Part shown: in pieces, positions 23,506-25,318 of the stretch
Layout of the letters: the number at the start of each line of letters is the position of its first letter
How positions within the stretch are numbered: position 1 is the stretch's first letter
Source: CAZCBJ01 sp964496705
Lineage (GTDB): Bacteria > Chloroflexota > Anaerolineae > Anaerolineales > Anaerolineaceae
Reading direction: 5' to 3'
Length of the DNA: 25,318 nucleotides
NCBI GenBank assembly: GCA_964496705.1
Contig: CAZCBJ010000035.1
Span: forward strand, 1-25,318
Notes under the pieces: model-generated
Seen by the model: the letters and a program-made list of their open reading frames with translations, nothing else
What the model was told of the DNA's origin: nothing
Database searches by the model: none
Program-made: the position numbers and the translations under genes

Positions 23506-24816
23506 ATGAAACCTCTGAAAATTGTTTTGGTCGGTGCCGGTTCGCATTCCTTTGGGTTGATGACGCTCAAAGACTTGATGGACACGCCCCAATTGCACGG
23601 CAGCGAGGTTGTACTGGTGGATATCGCCGCCGACAAGCTGGAACGCATGCAGGTGGTGGCCAGCCGGCTGAATGAGATGTGGAAGGCCAACTTCAAAATC
23701 TGGGGCACCACCGACCGCTGCGAGGCGCTGCCCGGCGCGGATGTGGTGGTGACGGCGGTGGAGCGCAAACATTACGAACTGTGGCAGCAAGATATCGCCA
23801 TCCCCGAGAAACACGGCTGCCGCCGCCTGTACGGTGAGAACGGCGGACCGGGCGGCTTCTTTCATACCATGCGCCAGGTGCCGCTGCTGCTGGAGATTGT
23901 GCGTGACATGGAACGACTGTGCCCGGATGCCTGGCTGCTCAACATGTCCAACCCGGAATCGCGCCTGTGCCTGGCGGTCAGCCGCTTCACCAAAATCAAG
24001 AACGTGGGCGTCTGCCTGGGCGCTTACATCACTCAAAACACCATGGCGCGCGTGCTGGGCCGCCAGCAGAAGGACGTGGACATCAAGGTGGCAGGCATCA
24101 ACCACTGCCACTGGGTGATGGACCTGCGCGATGCGCACACTGGCGAGGACCTCTACCCGGAATTCAAGCGCCGCATGCAGAGCGCGGATCCCAACTGGGA
24201 ACCGCTCTCGCAGGAATGTTTGCGCCGCTTTGGTTATTTCCCCGGACCCGCCGACACCCACGTGGGCGAATACCTGGGCTGGGGGCACAAGTACCTCAAG
24301 CCCGAGCAGACCGCCTGGATCTTTCGCGGGGTGGAAAGCGAGGCGCACCGCGAGGGGCAAATGGACGCGCTGGCGCGCGGTCGCGGACCGATCAATGATG
24401 AGGAGATGAAGATTCTCAAGAGCTTGCTCATCGAAGGCGGCATGCGCTGGCAGACGGTGGATATCCTCCTTTCGCTGTTCGACAACGGCAACCGCTACAT
24501 CCTCTCGCTTAACCTGCCCAATGACGGTTTCATCTCCAACCTCAAGCAGGGCGGCGTGGTCGAAATCCCCGCCATCGTCGGCGCCAATCGCATCTACGGG
24601 CTGCAAATGGGCGCCATGCCGACCGCCATCGCCGGGGTGCTTGAACACCAGTTGTACATCATGGACCTGGTGGTCGAGGCGGCGGTCAACGGCAACCGCC
24701 AGGCGGCGCTGGAAGCGCTGATCATCGATCCCAACGTGCCCAGCCCGGACGTGGCCGAGAAGGTGCTGGAGGAGATGCTGGTGCTGCAGAAGGATTACCT
24801 GCCGCAGTTTGCCTGA
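23506..24816 (+). CDS. Glycoside hydrolase family 4 (NAD- and metal-dependent glycosidase)
   Basis: This 436-residue cytoplasmic enzyme has an N-terminal Rossmann NAD-binding site (KIVLVGAGSHSFG, 5-17) with DI at 39-40. It also has the GH4 sequence NMSNPESR (146-153) and the metal ligands expected from the family: Cys170 in VGVCLGAY and His200 in GINHCHW. GH4 enzymes cleave alpha- or beta-glycosides by an oxidation-elimination mechanism using NAD and Mn2+. The residues after the metal Cys (C-L-G-A) differ from the CHSV, CHEN, CNVP and CGHE patterns that usually indicate specificity, so the substrate cannot be assigned. AAAGGAA precedes the ATG. It follows the permeases by 33 bases. Confidence 0.9.
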   Translation: MKPLKIVLVGAGSHSFGLMTLKDLMDTPQLHGSEVVLVDIAADKLERMQVVASRLNEMWKANFKIWGTTDRCEALPGADVVVTAVERKHYELWQQDIAIPEKHGCRRLYGENGGPGGFFHTMRQVPLLLEIVRDMERLCPDAWLLNMSNPESRLCLAVSRFTKIKNVGVCLGAYITQNTMARVLGRQQKDVDIKVAGINHCHWVMDLRDAHTGEDLYPEFKRRMQSADPNWEPLSQECLRRFGYFPGPADTHVGEYLGWGHKYLKPEQTAWIFRGVESEAHREGQMDALARGRGPINDEEMKILKSLLIEGGMRWQTVDILLSLFDNGNRYILSLNLPNDGFISNLKQGGVVEIPAIVGANRIYGLQMGAMPTAIAGVLEHQLYIMDLVVEAAVNGNRQAALEALIIDPNVPSPDVAEKVLEEMLVLQKDYLPQFA

Positions 24817-24828
24817 GTTGGTTCAACG

Positions 24829-24868
24829 GGGGTAGGAGCTCGCCTGTTTTACGGGCTGTTCCTGCCCC
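24829..24868 (+). other. Imperfect hairpin in the GH4 / URO-D-like gap
   Basis: GGGG-T-AGGA (24829-24837) can pair with TCCT-G-CCCC (24860-24868) in the 69-base gap between the two genes. There is no T run, so an mRNA-processing or stability role is more likely than termination. Confidence 0.35.
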
Positions 24869-24885
24869 TGATCCCTGGAGGTGGT

Positions 24886-25318
24886 GTGATCGATTTCAGC
24901 CGGCACAATGCAGAAGTGCAGCAGGTCTGGCAGCGTTATCAGGCTGGAAAACCCGTGCGCGTGCCGATGGTGCTCACCTCGGTGCAGCGCATCTGGGTGC
25001 TGGATCCGTCGCTGAACACGCAGGGCATCACCTGGCGGCAATACCTGAATGACCCGCAGATCATGCTGGATGTGACCTTGCGCCACCGCCACTACGTGGC
25101 CCACCACATCCCGCAGGATATGGAGATGGGCATCCCGGCTGAAGCCTGGCATGTGGGGCTGGAGTTCGGCAATGTCTATGAGGAGAGTTGGCTGGGCTGC
25201 GAGATCATTTATCCCGAAGGTCAGATTGCCGCCACCCGCCCGCGTTATGCGGGGCAGGCGAAAGAAGAGATATTTGAACGCGGCATGCCCGCCCCTTTTG
25301 ACGGATTTATGGGTCAGG
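24886..25318 (+). CDS. URO-D-like protein, N-terminal part (runs off the window)
   Basis: An open frame of 144 codons starts at GTG (24886), just after GGAGGTG (24877-24883), and continues to the window end. It reads MIDFSRHNAEVQQVW, GKPVRVPMVL, then HRHYVAHHIPQDMEMG and FGNVYEESWLGCEI. This opening is typical of proteins annotated as uroporphyrinogen-decarboxylase family in sugar operons, but the zinc-binding C-terminal part lies outside, so the call is tentative. There is no stop in frame and codon use matches the neighbours. Position and spacing make it the last visible gene of the transporter / GH4 operon. The function is unknown. Confidence 0.65.
   Translation, partial: MIDFSRHNAEVQQVWQRYQAGKPVRVPMVLTSVQRIWVLDPSLNTQGITWRQYLNDPQIMLDVTLRHRHYVAHHIPQDMEMGIPAEAWHVGLEFGNVYEESWLGCEIIYPEGQIAATRPRYAGQAKEEIFERGMPAPFDGFMGQ

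Overview
The window most resembles a chromosomal segment of a Chloroflexota bacterium, probably class Anaerolineae. That is an inference from gene content and the general look of the proteins: a GC-rich background, an adenosine-specific kinase, GlgC, a DUF2202 protein, URO-D-like proteins beside a sugar ABC operon, and dispersed palindromic repeats. No rRNA or tRNA gene is present to confirm it. Coding density is high, and no stretch over 300 bases lacks a gene.

Left part (1-4366, minus strand): an adenosine-specific kinase, a URO-D/corrinoid-methyltransferase-like protein, and a translationally coupled operon of a sugar-phosphate nucleotidyltransferase, a 74-residue unknown protein and a PLP aminotransferase. 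Dispersed repeats lie in the gaps (61-123, 721-840, 1932-1982).

Centre (4562-14674, plus strand): an internally duplicated membrane protein, then a 2786-residue iterative PKS / Pfa-type secondary-lipid synthase whose stop overlaps the start of an Sfp-type phosphopantetheinyl transferase. Its domain order reads KS-AT-ACP-KS-ACP-ACP(degenerate)-KR-DH. Both well-formed carrier domains have Thr where the phosphopantetheine-bearing Ser should be, and the third has Lys. This gene pair is the strongest candidate for an undescribed system.

Right-centre (14694-17763): a strong hairpin separates the PPTase from a convergent membrane-anchored DUF2202 protein. Four 11-bp-phased copies of a CTTCACA-type site precede that gene. 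Next come a DUF2892 membrane protein, a thioredoxin fused to a DUF2892-like tail, and a site-2 protease with CBS domains, closed by a classic rho-independent terminator. GlgC (ADP-glucose pyrophosphorylase) follows on the minus strand.

Right part (19177-25318, plus strand): a carbohydrate uptake and hydrolysis operon. A GntR/HutC regulator has a near-consensus promoter and an operator-like palindrome. It is followed by a Tat-type lipoprotein solute-binding protein, two ABC permeases, a GH4 glycosidase and a URO-D-like gene that runs off the window. No ABC ATPase is encoded here, so a shared MsmX/UgpC-type ATPase elsewhere is expected.
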